Below are positions 10,541 to 21,689 of a stretch of DNA of 64,000 nt, piece after piece; within the stretch, counting starts at the first letter, position 1, and every line of letters begins with the position of its first letter. The notes under the pieces were generated by a model. It searched no databases, was not told where the DNA came from, and saw only the letters and a program-made list of their open reading frames with translations. A program made the position numbers and the translations under genes. Source of the DNA: Blasia pusilla (Eukaryota > Marchantiophyta > Marchantiopsida > Blasiales); NCBI GenBank assembly GCA_050084515.1, contig CM114272.1, positions 37,448,001 to 37,512,000 of the forward strand. Reading direction: 5' to 3'.

Positions 10541-11045
10541 TGTAAGACTATATTGATCATGTCAAGTGAGGGAAAAAAACCATGGAGACCAAAATAGTCT
10601 CCATGCCTTGATCTCCACCTCATGGAGAATCCAAAACTTGTGATAATCATCCATGGGAAGGCCTTCTAGATGTTTAAAAAGTCCCTTCCACACCATAAAG
10701 GGATCAAATCTTTGTTAGTTTTGCAACCTTTGTGCATCACACTAATTTTCAAACTCCTCCATAAAATTATCCAACTTGATGGTTCCCACCATGCCTAAGA
10801 ACCATCGGGATCCACTCGTGGATCCATAAGTATTGTGATCATCCATATCCTACAAAAATGGTATGGCAATACTTACAATACTCTCGGGTAACTCAAAATC
10901 TGTTCATGTTCCATCTAAAGCAAATATGAGTGACAGCTAAGGTGGTTCCTCATGTGGAAACCCTCTATACCTATGCCACTCCTTGTAAATCCTCTACCAT
11001 TCCTACCATTACCGCCCAAAATAGAATTTTGTACATACACCGCGG
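10541..11045 (-). pseudogene. Family-2 gag 5' portion, minus-strand copy
   Basis: Read leftwards from 11045, the sequence follows the gag start of the plus-strand copies: the Gly-rich opening, the ATGGATGATCACAATACT segment, the HDGTIKLDNFMEEF-like block and GLPMDDYHKFWILHEVEIKAWRLFWSP near 10610. It is uninterrupted where the long copy holds a 2.4 kb insertion, so it defines that insertion site. The copy is truncated near 10541. Confidence 0.8.
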
Positions 11046-11659
11046 TGAACCGTGAAAACTCATCTTACTTTCTCTATAGCCACTAAATTTGTACTAGATA
11101 ATACCCAAATTGTGGACTCGCCCCCATCTATCTCACTAGAGATAACACTCGGAAAATAGCCCACACACTTAGTCATACTTGACTAGTGTGGTATGAATCC
11201 ATCCCACCAAAGTTCCCTACAATAGTCGCGGTAGTGTCGTGCACTCACCAACGTGCTAATAAGAATGTGTGTCACCTACTTCATTGCAATCACCCAAAAA
11301 TCACTCCTTAAACATCCTCATAAACATCAAGAGCATTGGGTAAATACCCTTGTCTGTGATAACTATGCATCAACTCTCTCTAGATATGTTGGTAACACCG
11401 AGGGTAACACAACAAGCATAAGAACTCTCCAAGTAAACACACTCTAGAGGAATAGAATTGGCATGCGTGACTTGGAAGTTATGTTGAACTACCTGAGCAT
11501 TACCTTGCCAAGTCCTCATGTCCGCCAACAAGCTGGCTTGTTGGCACCTCACCCCTTCAATGCCTCTCACGCCCACTCGTACACCTTCGATGCCTCGACG
11601 CCGGAAGATTAGGTTAAAATTTATCCGTATTATCCTCTCCACATTCCTATAGAATGTAC

Positions 11660-12460
11660 CATAACAATTGAGGGCCAAATTGGAACTTGGTTTCCAATTG
11701 CCTCCTCGCCATCCTCTTCACCTCCCTAAAGAGAGAACCACAACAACTTAAAGGGAAATTGAAACTTGAGTTCGACTCTCCTTCTTCACTTTAATGTCCC
11801 CTACAACACCACACCATATAAGTCATCACCACAATTGAGCGGCTCCAAGGCTTCACTCTGACCAAATTAGAACTAGAGTTCCAATCTCCTCTTCTATCTT
11901 GTTGCCTCTGCCCCACCGTGTCGTGAAGATGATCACCATGCAATTCCACCACGCCTAGGCTCCACTACGCTCAAATTGGAACTTGAGTTCCAATCTCTTT
12001 TTGCAACTCTATTGTCACCCCCGTTGCGTCACGCCCTAGATATGACCTCCATACAATCGAGGGATATTGCCGCTCAACTATTGATGTTGAATCAAAACCT
12101 TAGTTCCAATTCCCTCTTTGCCGCTCTGGTCCTAGACTACCTCATGGGAGGGCTCACACCTTAATCGGAACTTAAGTTCGCATGCCTCTCATCGACTCCA
12201 CTAGTTGTGTAGATAGCCTCCCCAAATATACTCCAATAACAACTCCAAAATAATGGCTCTAGTTCCTCCACACTAGTGGCACCCCAACCTATTCAACCTC
12301 TCATAGAGGGAACGCTATACCACATAATGTCTTCCTTGCGTTTATTGAACCACATCCACCAACAAGGTGTATCAAAACTTAAGTTCTGATAGAGTAAGAA
12401 GCTCTCCTTCTCACTTTTTCTCACATTTCCAACCAAGGGCTACCAAAACTTAAGGTCTAA
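11660..12460 (-). repeat. Degenerate palindrome array in the family-2 leader (left copy)
   Basis: At least eight units are visible at roughly 11673, 11757, 11866, 11969, 12091, 12164, 12372 and 12442. Each is built on the dyad GGAACTTNAAGTTCC; for example TTGGAACTTGAGTTCCAA lies near 11969. Units are spaced mostly 75-110 bp apart, with C/T-rich sequence between them on the plus strand. Confidence 0.8.
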
Positions 12461-13321
12461 TATCGCACTAAACAGCTCTCAGCAGCTCTCTCCTACCCTT
12501 TCCACACCAGTCATCGGCTCTACTAAAAAAATCTATGCAATTAGAGGTAATATTTTGGAATATTTCTCAAATGAGCTCCGTTTCTACTCCCATTTTTACT
12601 ATCGCACTCAATTTTTTGCACTTGTTCTAGTGACAAACTCAAATTTCAAAAAATCATGCAAAATACAACACAATTGTGCCCATCTCACTTTTGCTCCTTG
12701 CTTTCCCATTCCGGCCTGTTGTGGCCTTCACGCACTCAAATCTTAGATTCCTCCTTTTTTTGTATTCCAAATGGGTTTTCCATCACCCGCTTTTTATTGA
12801 GATCTCTTGATTATCCTTTTGGCCAACTGCCATCTATTTTGGTGGAGAATCAAGTGAGTCTCATTCAAAATCAAGAATAGAATGCCCACACACTTGTAGA
12901 TTTGCCCACACTCAATCAGGTCATGATTGATATTGATTTCATGATTGATATTGATTTCTTCACCTTATTTATCTCAGGAACTTTGTCCTTATAATCTAAT
13001 CCTCAATTGCTTCACTCTTGGGCAACTCCAACTGAATAGAGAAGCCTCTTCTTCTTCAATTCCTATCAAATTTGTTGCACTTCAATAGATTTATCGATTA
13101 TGAAATCTTTGATTTCAGCAGTGCATGTGCCGCATGTACTCCCACATAGTCAGGATATACTAGCTTGCATTTCATACAAACCCATGCTATCTCATTTGTG
13201 CTTTACACTTGAAATTGAGTCTCACTTTCTCCTATTGTTAAGAAGAAATGTGGATCTTTCTTGGATATAAAATGCAATGTTGATGAAATCTACAATCAAC
13301 TATGCTTCATCCAAACATCCA

Positions 13322-13853
13322 TTCAATGATACACATTGCGTTAACCATAAGAGAAAGTTTGCTATTAACTCTAAATGTTTGTGATCTCCAATCAATCCTA
13401 GCTCATTATTGAATACAAAATCATGTCTTAATACATGCAAGTTGCATTGTATCACAAATCCTAACATGGATCTAATTCAAGGAAGATGAGCTCTAAATGA
13501 GCTTCATCCGATTTATACCCCTTGGGCACCTCCATGTTTGGCTTGTACATAGAAGTAACATCTTCCTAGCAGATCACCAACACTTGGATTACACAAGATA
13601 CTAACTCCCTACCAACTACAAATGTGTTCTTCTTATACGACCAACTACTACTCAACTACTAACTAATCCTTGACCCTATAAGCCCAAGTGGCTTCACACA
13701 AAGGATGAGAGGGTTAACCTCTCAAAGGTTGTCACCTTGGATTCTCTCTTGAAGAATGGGCTATGAGTGATCAATAAGGAGATCACACATTTTGGAAATC
13801 CTTGTGTATACTTTCTCTTGCTGTTACACCAGTGCATATCTAAATCATGAGTA
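13322..13853. other. Unpaired centre of the head-to-head inverted repeat
   Basis: About 530 bp separate the two arms. The stretch holds no recognisable coding sequence. It contains a near-palindrome GAGAGGGTTAACCTCTC around 13707. I looked here for 5' LTRs matching the 104-110 bp 3' LTRs and did not find a convincing pair. Confidence 0.5.
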
Positions 13854-14599
13854 TGGTTGTTTGGATGAAGCACGGTTGATTGCAGATTTCATCAGAGCTT
13901 ACATTGCATTTCAACTTTATATCCTAAGGAGATGCACACTAGTTTTGAATAGAAGAGAAAGTCGGACTCAATTTTTGGTGTAGAGCACAATTATGGTATT
14001 GTGGGGTTTTCAGGAGTTGCAAGCTAGTGTATCCTGACCATGCAGAAGGACATGGGGCATAAGAATTGTTGAAATCCAAGTGAGATTTTCAGAATTGAGA
14101 AATATGTGCAATACGACAGATGTGAAAGGATTTGAAGAGGGGGAGGCTTCTCAATCCTAATGGGGTTGCTCAAGAGTAGAGCAATTAGGGATCAGATTGT
14201 AGGGACAGAGTTACTGAGACAATTCTGGTGAGGAAATCATTGTCAATTGGGACCACATTGAGTGTGCGCAAGTCAGCAAGTGTATGGGCATTTCGTTGCT
14301 GATTTTGAGTGAGGTGTGCTTGATTCTGGACCAAATCGGATGAATGTTGGGCAGGAGGAAAATCAAGCAAGAAGCAAATGTAAGGAGGGCACATTTGTGT
14401 TTGATTGTGCAAGATTTTGTGAGATCTGTATTCGCCATTGGAAAGCTCGCAAAAAATGAGTCCAACAGTGAAAACGAGACCAGAAACGGAGATGATTTGA
14501 GAAAGATTCCAGAATATTCCTTGCAACCATATAGATTCCCTGAGATGAGCAGATCCCTGGTGTGGAGAGGGTAGAAGAGCAGCGCTGGAGGTGTTGTGC

Positions 14600-15880
14600 G
14601 AGGCATTAGAACTTAAGTTCTGATAGCCCTTCTGTAGAAAAGTGAGGAGGAGTGAGGAGGAGGAGAGCTCTTTATTCAATCGGAACTGAAGTTTCGATTT
14701 CCTGTGTTGGTGAAGGTGGTTCAAGCAAGGAAGAGGCTGTGTGGTGTAGCTTTCCCTCAGCGAGAGGTTGAGAAAGGTTTGGGGTGCCGCTAGTGTGGAG
14801 GAACTAGTGCCACTAAATTGGAGCCATTATTGGAGTGTAACTAGGACTGCTAGCCACAAAGTTGGTGGAGTTGAGGGAGGCATCAGAACTTCAGTTCCAA
14901 TTCAGGAGAGCCCTCCCAAGAGGCAATTCGGAGCAGAGCGGAAAATTGGGAATCGGAATTGAAGTTCTGATTCAGCAGCAAGGGCTGAGTCATCTGAAGG
15001 GCGCGACACGACACGGCGCGGCAAGGATGACAAGGAGCTGCAAAAGGGATTCGAAACTCAAGTTCCATTTTGAGCACAGTTGAGCCGAGACATGGTTCAA
15101 CAACATGGTGGTCATCTCGACGGCCTGGCAAAGATTGGTGCGGCGGGAGCGACAAGGAAGCAAGGAGGATTTGAAATGCAAGTTCCAATTTTGTCTCAGT
15201 TAGAGAACAATGGCGTGTCTCAATTGCACTTGTCTATGGTGTGGCAACATAGAACTATAAAGTGAAGCGAGGAGGAAATTGGAACATCAATTTTGATTTT
15301 TCTCCTGAGTTGTGGTGTGTCTTCTCTACATGGAGGTGGAGATGACACAAAGGAGGCAATCACAACTCTAGTTCTAATTCCGCTCCTTAGTTGTGGGTTC
15401 TCTTCAGGGAGGTGGAGAGGATAGTGAGGACAATCAAAACTCAAGTTCTGATTCCTTTGGCACGGCCCAAGAAGTGGGGTCGGTGTGACTCTCAATTTCA
15501 GCATGGCGTTCAGAGGAAGGAGAGGAGAATCGGAACTAAAGTTCCTATTCTCAAGTGGGGCAGGACTCTTCTTCAGGCGCGGTGAGGGAGGAAGGAGAAA
15601 GAATTGAAACTGTAGTTCCAATCCACGGAGTGTCAAGTGGGCGCGGCTCTCCCTACCAAGGCGCGGCACGGCGTGTGAAGCACAAAGGGAGAAGTGAGCA
15701 ATTGGAACTGAAGTTCCAATTTCATCATTCTTCTGTGAAGGAAGGATTGAGCCAAGAGCATTCGGAACTGAAGTTTCAATTCGGCACTCTTTCAAGTGAA
15801 GGATTTTCAGACGCCCAAGTTTCATGCGAGTTGGCAAAGCGGCGCAGCAATCGGAACCCAAGTTCCCATTGGGATCAGTC
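14600..15880 (+). repeat. Degenerate palindrome array in the family-2 leader (right copy)
   Basis: About 14 units lie near 14608, 14681, 14883, 14951, 15050, 15172, 15276, 15360, 15430, 15530, 15604, 15701, 15764 and 15850. Each has the dyad GGAACTNNAGTTCC with flanking AT(C/T) and (A/G)AT; for example TTGGAACTGAAGTTCCAA lies at 15701. Spacing is mostly 65-125 bp, with G/A-rich sequence between units. The dyads are better conserved than the spacers, which suggests a protein-binding site or an RNA hairpin rather than plain tandem duplication. Confidence 0.85.
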
Positions 15881-16369
15881 CGTCGCCCTTTTTTATCCCG
15901 AGGTAGTCTCTTTTGGTGCCGGCAAGAATCAGAAAGTTGAGCATAACTTCCAGGTCAACCATCCCAGTTCTATTCCTCCAGAGTGTGCTTAACTAAAGAA
16001 TTCTTTTGGATATTGTGTTATCAACATACCCACAAGGAAGTGATGACTAGTTGTTACACATAGGGGAATTTCTTCATTTACCTTGCTGCTTATGGAGATG
16101 TTTGAGGGGTGATTATTGGGGAACACACATTGTGGATTAGTGCGTTGGTGAGTGCACGGCACTACCGCGAATATTGTAGAGAACTTCGTGGGATGGATGT
16201 ATACCACACTATTCGGGAGTGACTTAGTGTGCGCGCTATTTGCCGAGTGTTGATCTCAAGTGAGATAAGTGGGGGCGTGTCCACAATTTAGGCATTTTCT
16301 AGTGCAGAGCTAGTGGCTCGGGAGTGAGTCATAGTACTTTGCACATTTCACCACGGTGCATCCACATAG

Positions 16370-16582
16370 TATTGGGAAGCGTGGTAGTGGTAGAAGTGGC
16401 GGAGGATTTACACGGAATGGGGCTAGGTATCGAGGGTTTCCACAGGAGGAACCACCTCAATCCCTAGTTGTAGTTACTCCAGAGGTGACGTGAGCGGATT
16501 CTGAGTTATCCGAGAGGCCACAAAGTGTCGCGAGTGTCGCCACACTATTGTTGTGGGACATGGATGATCGCGATACGTATGG
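16370..16582 (+). pseudogene. Family-2 gag, first part, broken by an insertion
   Basis: The sequence opens with the Gly/Arg-rich stretch (GSGRSGGGFTRNG-like) and runs to DMDDRDTYG near 16580. It matches 5340-5515 of the deleted copy and 11045-10850 on the minus strand. Continuity is lost at about 16583 and resumes at 19025. Confidence 0.75.
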
Positions 16583-19024
16583 GTCTGTAATGTATAACTC
16601 TAGGAAAAAGATACTCTTTTTTATCGCAAAGTATAAAGTTTGTTCCCAAGAGACCATTATTTCCTGAGTAAAGAGAGGTTTTATTAAGAAAATCAAGAAT
16701 AAACTCCTTCTTCACTAAAATGCTTCACTAACTACAACGACACTGTCTTACAAGTACCAAAGAATAAAAGGTTTTCTTCCCTCTTGGAAAAGACTCTTCT
16801 CAAGTGCACACGAAAACTCTTGTGAATCTTCAATAATAAAAACTCCACGAAGACCTCAAAAAGACCTCAAGAATGGCGGCTCACCCTACTTTCAGAACTA
16901 AATCTGTCATGGCAGGTTACTCAATGTGTAACAACTTTCCTACGCTTCTTCATGATTATCTTCTGGAATTCTGAAACTACAAGACTCAATGAGGACTCTT
17001 CTTGTACATCAAAGAGTGGAAAGAACTAGAAAAGTATTACAAGCTTCAGAAAGTAAAAGACTCTTCAACTTGGATCATCCCTCAACAAAACTTCTTACAT
17101 ACTCACCAAGACTGCTAAGAAAACTCAAAATACACAAAAAAATATTGGGGAATTCAAGACACAAGGGAATGATCCCTTCTTCTACTAATTTCCTATTTAA
17201 ATAGCTTTTTACAACTCAGATTGCTCTTCCTATTCTAATCTAGATTTCTAACTGCTACTCCTACTTTCTCCATTCAAATTCTCCAACCCTCCATCTTCCT
17301 AAGTCAGTTGGTTGCCTTGGCGATTCATTTCCGCTCCCTCTTAACCGCTCCAATTCTGACTTCCAAAACTGCCCCAATGGTTCAGTCTTCACAATCTTTG
17401 TGCTCTTTGCAGTCTTTGCTCTACAGTCCTATCTTCACGCAAAGACTCTTATCCTTCCGCCATCGAGAAGATCCCTCTTTTCTTTCACCTTTCAATCAGC
17501 TGTTTCCAAAGCATTCTCTATCTTTCTAATCATATTCTTAATATACCTTTCGGCTTTGTGAAGACTCTTTGAGTTCTTCTGCTTCTTCCTCTTCCTTCTT
17601 TGAGTTCTTAGTATTTGCTCTTTAGTCTTCGCTCTTCGTTCTTTGTACCCAGTCTTTGCACAAAGACTACCTTCAGTCTTCTTTGCAAAGAAGCTTTCCC
17701 AAGTCTTCACTTGTCGTGACCCTCATAACCAAAAAACACCAAATACGCACCAAGCGGAACATCAGAACTCAAGTGGACTCACGCTGCGATGTTCGCGCTT
17801 TGGAGAGGCGTTTGGAAACGTCTCTTGGAAAAGTCCAAGAGACAAAAGGCGGAGTAGAGTTGTGTGTTTCATGCGTAAGTGGTGGTGACGAGGAAACCTA
17901 GAACAAACGCGAGATAAGACTTGAGAAGAGTTGAGTCTTGGAAGGTTGGTTGTCAAAGACGTGAGAACCAGTTTTGGAACACGACTAGCACTTGGGGGAT
18001 TTGAATGTGTTTTGGACCATAACGTTTAGCCTTGAGATGCATTTGGGAAAAGTAAGAGCACGTTGGAAATCTTATCTTGAGACACTTCCAACGCATGAAA
18101 GATCTCAGCAAATGCATAAGGAAAAACTCAGATATTGGCTGAAAATGACTGTGAGAGCAATCGGGTTGAGGGCCAATTGGAGAGGCCCGGGTGTCTTTCC
18201 TAAAATGTAGGGAACCCCAAAGATCCCCAAAAGTACTAGTAAGGGATTAGTCTTTGCAAGATGTCTTGGAACACGAATCGCCACTTTGAGCACGAAACGG
18301 CATCTGAGAGGCACGGGATGGAACAAGAGTGTGGCTTTGGAACTCGAAACCCAAACCTGATCCAAGGGAGTGGACTTTGTAAGCCACATTTGGATTCCGA
18401 CCCGAGATTCACTTTTTGCGAGTCTTGGTTAGGGACTCATTGGATGTCCATTGGACAGTTGGAACCGCCAAGCGCATTATGCCGTTTGAGGTTCCTAAAC
18501 CGACCAAAAAGTCTGTCCCGAGTCTTTTGAGACTTGCCGTGTTGTAAACCGTGAAACAAGGAAAGTTGAGCTTGATGAGAGATCGAGACGACTACTCAGA
18601 AATTTAGCCCACTGATTGATCCAAGACCTGACTAACCAGAGTGCGTGTTTTGATGCATATCAGCGTTGAGAGCGTAACCTACTGAATGCACGCTTCCTCA
18701 ACAACAAGATTGACCTTCAAGGAGAGTAGGCGCACGACATCACTACTGTTCTAACTATGGTCTTTCCTTATGAAGCACCCACGCTAATTTCTTCTAACTT
18801 ATTTTCCAATCTTTTCCCTCTTTTACACTATTCTCACTCTTCCAAGACAGTCCTTAATCTATTAACATCCCTTGTCCTCTCATCAGAGTTCTTTCAGTCA
18901 CTCTTCACAAAGTTTCAATGAAGTAAAGCTCTTTACTTCTGGTATTGAGTCTTAAGTCCTTGCTCAAGGAAGACTTCTGTACAAAACTTGATCTTTCCGT
19001 CAAAATTTAAAAAAAATTGGGCAC
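16583..19024. mobile_element. 2.4 kb insertion in family-2 gag, type unknown, with a nested solo LTR
   Basis: The boundaries come from the uninterrupted minus-strand gag copy, whose TATGGATCCACGAG is split here into ...TATGG at 16582 and TATAGGATCCACGAG at about 19024. TATGG and TATAG may be a slightly decayed target duplication. The insert is rich in GAAGACTC and CTTCAC words and holds no recognisable protein. About 1.4 kb of it remains outside the nested family-1 LTR. It may be a solo LTR or a non-autonomous element. Confidence 0.6.
17712..18739 (+). repeat. Family-1 solo LTR with perfect 5-bp target duplication
   Basis: The segment starts TGTCGTGACCCTCATAACC and ends GCGCACGACA. It is flanked by TCACT at 17707-17711 and TCACT at 18740-18744. 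At 1028 bp without internal sequence it is a solo LTR, the product of recombination between two LTRs. It sits inside the 2.4 kb insertion, so three layers of nesting are visible. Confidence 0.93.
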
Positions 19025-20110
19025 TATAGGATCCACGAGGGGACCTTGACGGTTCTCACGCATGGTAGGAATCATCGAGTTGGATGATTTTATGCAGGAG
19101 TTTGATAGTTGGTGCGATGCACAGAGGATGCAAAACCAGCAGAGATTCGACCCCTGTATGGCGTGGAAGGGAATTTTTCAGAATCAGGAGGGCCCTCCCA
19201 TGGATGATGATCACAAGTTTCGGATTCTCCATGAGGCGGGGATCGAGGCGTGGAGACTATTTTGGTCCCCAAGAGTTGTGTTCCTCACAGGGCGTGTGAT
19301 GTTTGATGTGGCGGCTGCAATAGCATCCACTAACCGCACGGAGGAGACACTTGCAGGAGTTGTTGACCAGAGTCTTACGAGTGTGACCAGCCAAGTATCA
19401 CCCGCATTCAACCCATTGGTTGAGTTCTTTTGAGAGTTGGGGAGGAACTATCAAGGGGTGAGGACCGACAAGCTAAAGTCGATTCATGAGTTTCAGCGGA
19501 GAGCGGGAGAGAGTCTTCGAGAGGCCTATGCACGGCTTTCAACGGTTGATCAATGCAATGCTAGACCGCGAGTTGCAGAAGAGAGTGCAATGCTAGACCG
19601 CGAGTTGGAGAAGAGAGTGCGAGATGCAACTCTCTTACATGTTGGTTTGCCTACTCTCAAGTCTCTATTTTTGTTGGGGGAGCGGATTGAGCTCAACATA
19701 CTTGAGGAGAGAGTTTTGACGACATGCGTGTCATCTTTGAGGGAAAAGACACGAGTGACGGTGTCTCCATCAGTGCCGCAATGCACTACTCAAGATAGAG
19801 TCATGGGACCGAGGGCTACGGGAGGATACTGGGAGCCAGAACCACAACCATTTCAATCATACGCTAGATAGCAGGGCTGAGGTATTTCTTGTTGGACGTG
19901 TGGAGGATCACATTGTCAGCCAGATTGTAGACAGTAGAGTGGAGTGCAGGAAACGGCATAAGTTGTATATGAGGCGGCCCAAGGGAGGCCACCCTTACCT
20001 CTGTGTGATCATTGCAAGAGATATGGGCACACATGTGAGAGATGTTTCGAGCTCCACCCTGAGTTGCGCCTACAGGGAGGTCGAGGACGTGGAAGTGGCA
20101 GAGGACGAGG
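19025..20110 (+). pseudogene. Family-2 gag, main part with CCHC zinc knuckle and RGG tail
   Basis: The frame from 19062 reads MVGIIELDDFMQEFDSWC, WKGIFQNQEGPPMDDDHKF and IEAWRLFWSP. The gag core lies near 19437 (RNYQGVRTDKL, RRAGESLREAYARL). A 40-bp duplicated segment lies near 19558-19615 (CTAGACCGCGAGTTG occurs twice). In another frame a proper zinc knuckle, CDHCKRYGHTCERC (20004-20045, C-x2-C-x4-H-x4-C), is followed by an RGRGSGRGRG box. Stops and frame changes show decay. Confidence 0.82.
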
Positions 20111-20879
20111 TGTAATAGATGGAGGATGTGATGGAGGCGGGATCCCACCACCTGCCAGAGCAAGTGTAGTATTTGCATCAGAGGCAGCTTTGGCGAGGAT
20201 TGCTTAGTTGGAGCGACGCCTTCTTGCTATGACGGCCCACCAAGCATCTACATCAGGTGTAGGGGGCGCGTTGACTTCCGGATCTGCTCGGCCCCAGGAT
20301 ATGGCGGGAGGTATGGGATTTTTGTGCAACACCGCACATGTGGATGCATATGCAATGGTTACGACAAGTGTGATGAGAGCTTCTAAACCACGAGGATCCG
20401 ATGTGGAGTTGGATCCCCAGAGGGGAGAGGCTGGTAGGCTAGACTTCCCCAGTCTTTTACATTGTCGGAGGCTCTTTGGACCCCATCGATTGTCCCTAGA
20501 CGGTCTTTGAGGAGTGTTGTTGTCGTAGATGCCGATGCAGTTAGAGGAGCGAGTGAGGCGAGTACGTATACCAGGCCTATGCAGCATTCGACACATCCTA
20601 GTACATGCATGTTACGAGAGATCGCAACGGCTTTGTGTAGCGTCCCACTATTTACGGCCAGAGATTTGTTGACATGTGGAGGTCGACCAGCTGATGTTTT
20701 CCGATTGGCGGCGATGCTCTGTGAGAATGATGAGTTTGGTTCTTCTAGTGTTGAGACTCGCATAGGAGATGTGGCAGAGCTACCCTTGGAGCCGGTGCTC
20801 AGGACTAGAGCCATAGAGAGTTAGCATGCAGCAGCGGCTAGAGTGGCAGAGTTGCCAGCTAGACTAGGGATAGAGCGTA

Positions 20880-21320
20880 CAGCCGTCTCACCAGGAGTTG
20901 TTGTCTTGGACAACCGAGATGGAGTTTTCCACTTGGTTGGTCCATTAGGAGTCGTGTATCAACCGTAGAGAGTGCTACTTGTTTTAGGAGCACAACCCCT
21001 CGTTTTGGGGAAGGCGGCATGTGTAGGGATGGGATTGCGGAAGTGTGAGATCACTCCTTGTCCATTCTATATTCAGACTTCATAGGGAGGCACATCCCCG
21101 ACACAATTCATGATTTGCGATGAGATTGCAGTGAGGATTCGGCTTGATTATCCTACGAATAGTGCGATGGTGCGGACGCGAGCAATTGTACGTGATACCG
21201 GCCGAGTCTTATGATGTTTTGGTATGGGCTATCTATTCTATCCTCTAGGGTTCACACTTGACTTTTGGGAGGAGACAGCCTCCTATCGACGAGGTTGGTA
21301 GTGAGGTGAGGGACAAGTCA
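20880..21320 (+). pseudogene. Family-2 retropepsin-like protease, inactive
   Basis: One frame from 20881 reads AVSPGVVVLDNRDGVFHL, a stop, then VLLVLGAQPLVLGKAACVG and EITPCPFYIQTS. The LLVLGAQP stretch fits an aspartic-protease L-D-S-G-A-Q-P site in which GAT became GTT and TCA became TTA, one base each. A later stretch near 21215-21290 (YDVLV, a frame change, then PLGFTLDFWEETASYR in pieces) fits the C-terminal half. The assignment rests on position between the gag knuckle and the methyltransferase and on this motif. The catalytic Asp is lost here. Confidence 0.6.
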
Positions 21321-21689
21321 ATCAGCTACCCGTGCAGTTTGTTGGGAGACTTGATGGTTCACTCCGAGGATCAACCACAATAGTTGTTGCTTATTGTGGC
21401 ACATTATGTTGGCCTGGAGATTTATTGGAGGGGAACACCGCTGGAGAGGATATTCCAATTGAGGGTAGTCTTGAGGAGTGGCATGCAATGACGAGCGTGG
21501 TTACATCTGTTGGCGACACTTCTTCATTTTTTTGGGGGACGACCATCGATTTGCACATGAGAGCAGACGAGCTCGTGAGGCAAGCATGGAGCCGAGCCTG
21601 TGCTCTAGAGCAAGACGAGACAGAGCTACCACGTGCTCTAGGAGTGGAGATGTTGACACGCTTGGTTACCACACCGATTGTGTGGTAGT

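Larger units (their letters stand above)
10541..13321 (-). repeat. Left arm of a head-to-head family-2 inverted repeat
   Basis: This arm reads leftwards and matches 13854-16620 reading rightwards. Matched landmarks are TTGGATGAAGCA (13310 against 13855), the block around 12550-12890 against 14210-14580, the palindrome array 11660-12460 against 14600-15880, the GTTGGTGAGTGCAC block (11250 against 16145) and the gag start (11040 against 16370). It is the 5' leader plus gag start of a minus-strand family-2 copy. Confidence 0.88.
13854..16620 (+). repeat. Right arm of the head-to-head family-2 inverted repeat
   Basis: This arm matches 10541-13321 in inverse orientation up to about 16582, where the 2.4 kb insertion begins, and the match resumes after 19024. 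It is the 5' leader and gag start of the long family-2 element. A transcript crossing both arms could fold into a long imperfect double strand. Confidence 0.88.

Noticed and set aside
14185-14724. Minus-strand frames of 131-179 codons in the right inverted-repeat arm
   Set aside because: They lie in the leader, lack any domain, and are not preserved in the matching left arm.
15220-15861. A 213-codon minus-strand frame across the right palindrome array
   Set aside because: Its repeating NFSSDS-like words come from the palindromes themselves; it runs antisense to the element leader and has no homologue in the other arm.
14600-15880. CRISPR-like regular spacing of short repeats
   Set aside because: Units are degenerate palindromes with uneven spacing and partly related spacers inside a plant retroelement; no CRISPR feature is present.
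20208-20824. Plus- and minus-strand frames of 100-143 codons after the gag knuckle
   Set aside because: No domain recognised; position and composition fit decayed gag-protease linker sequence in shifting frames.
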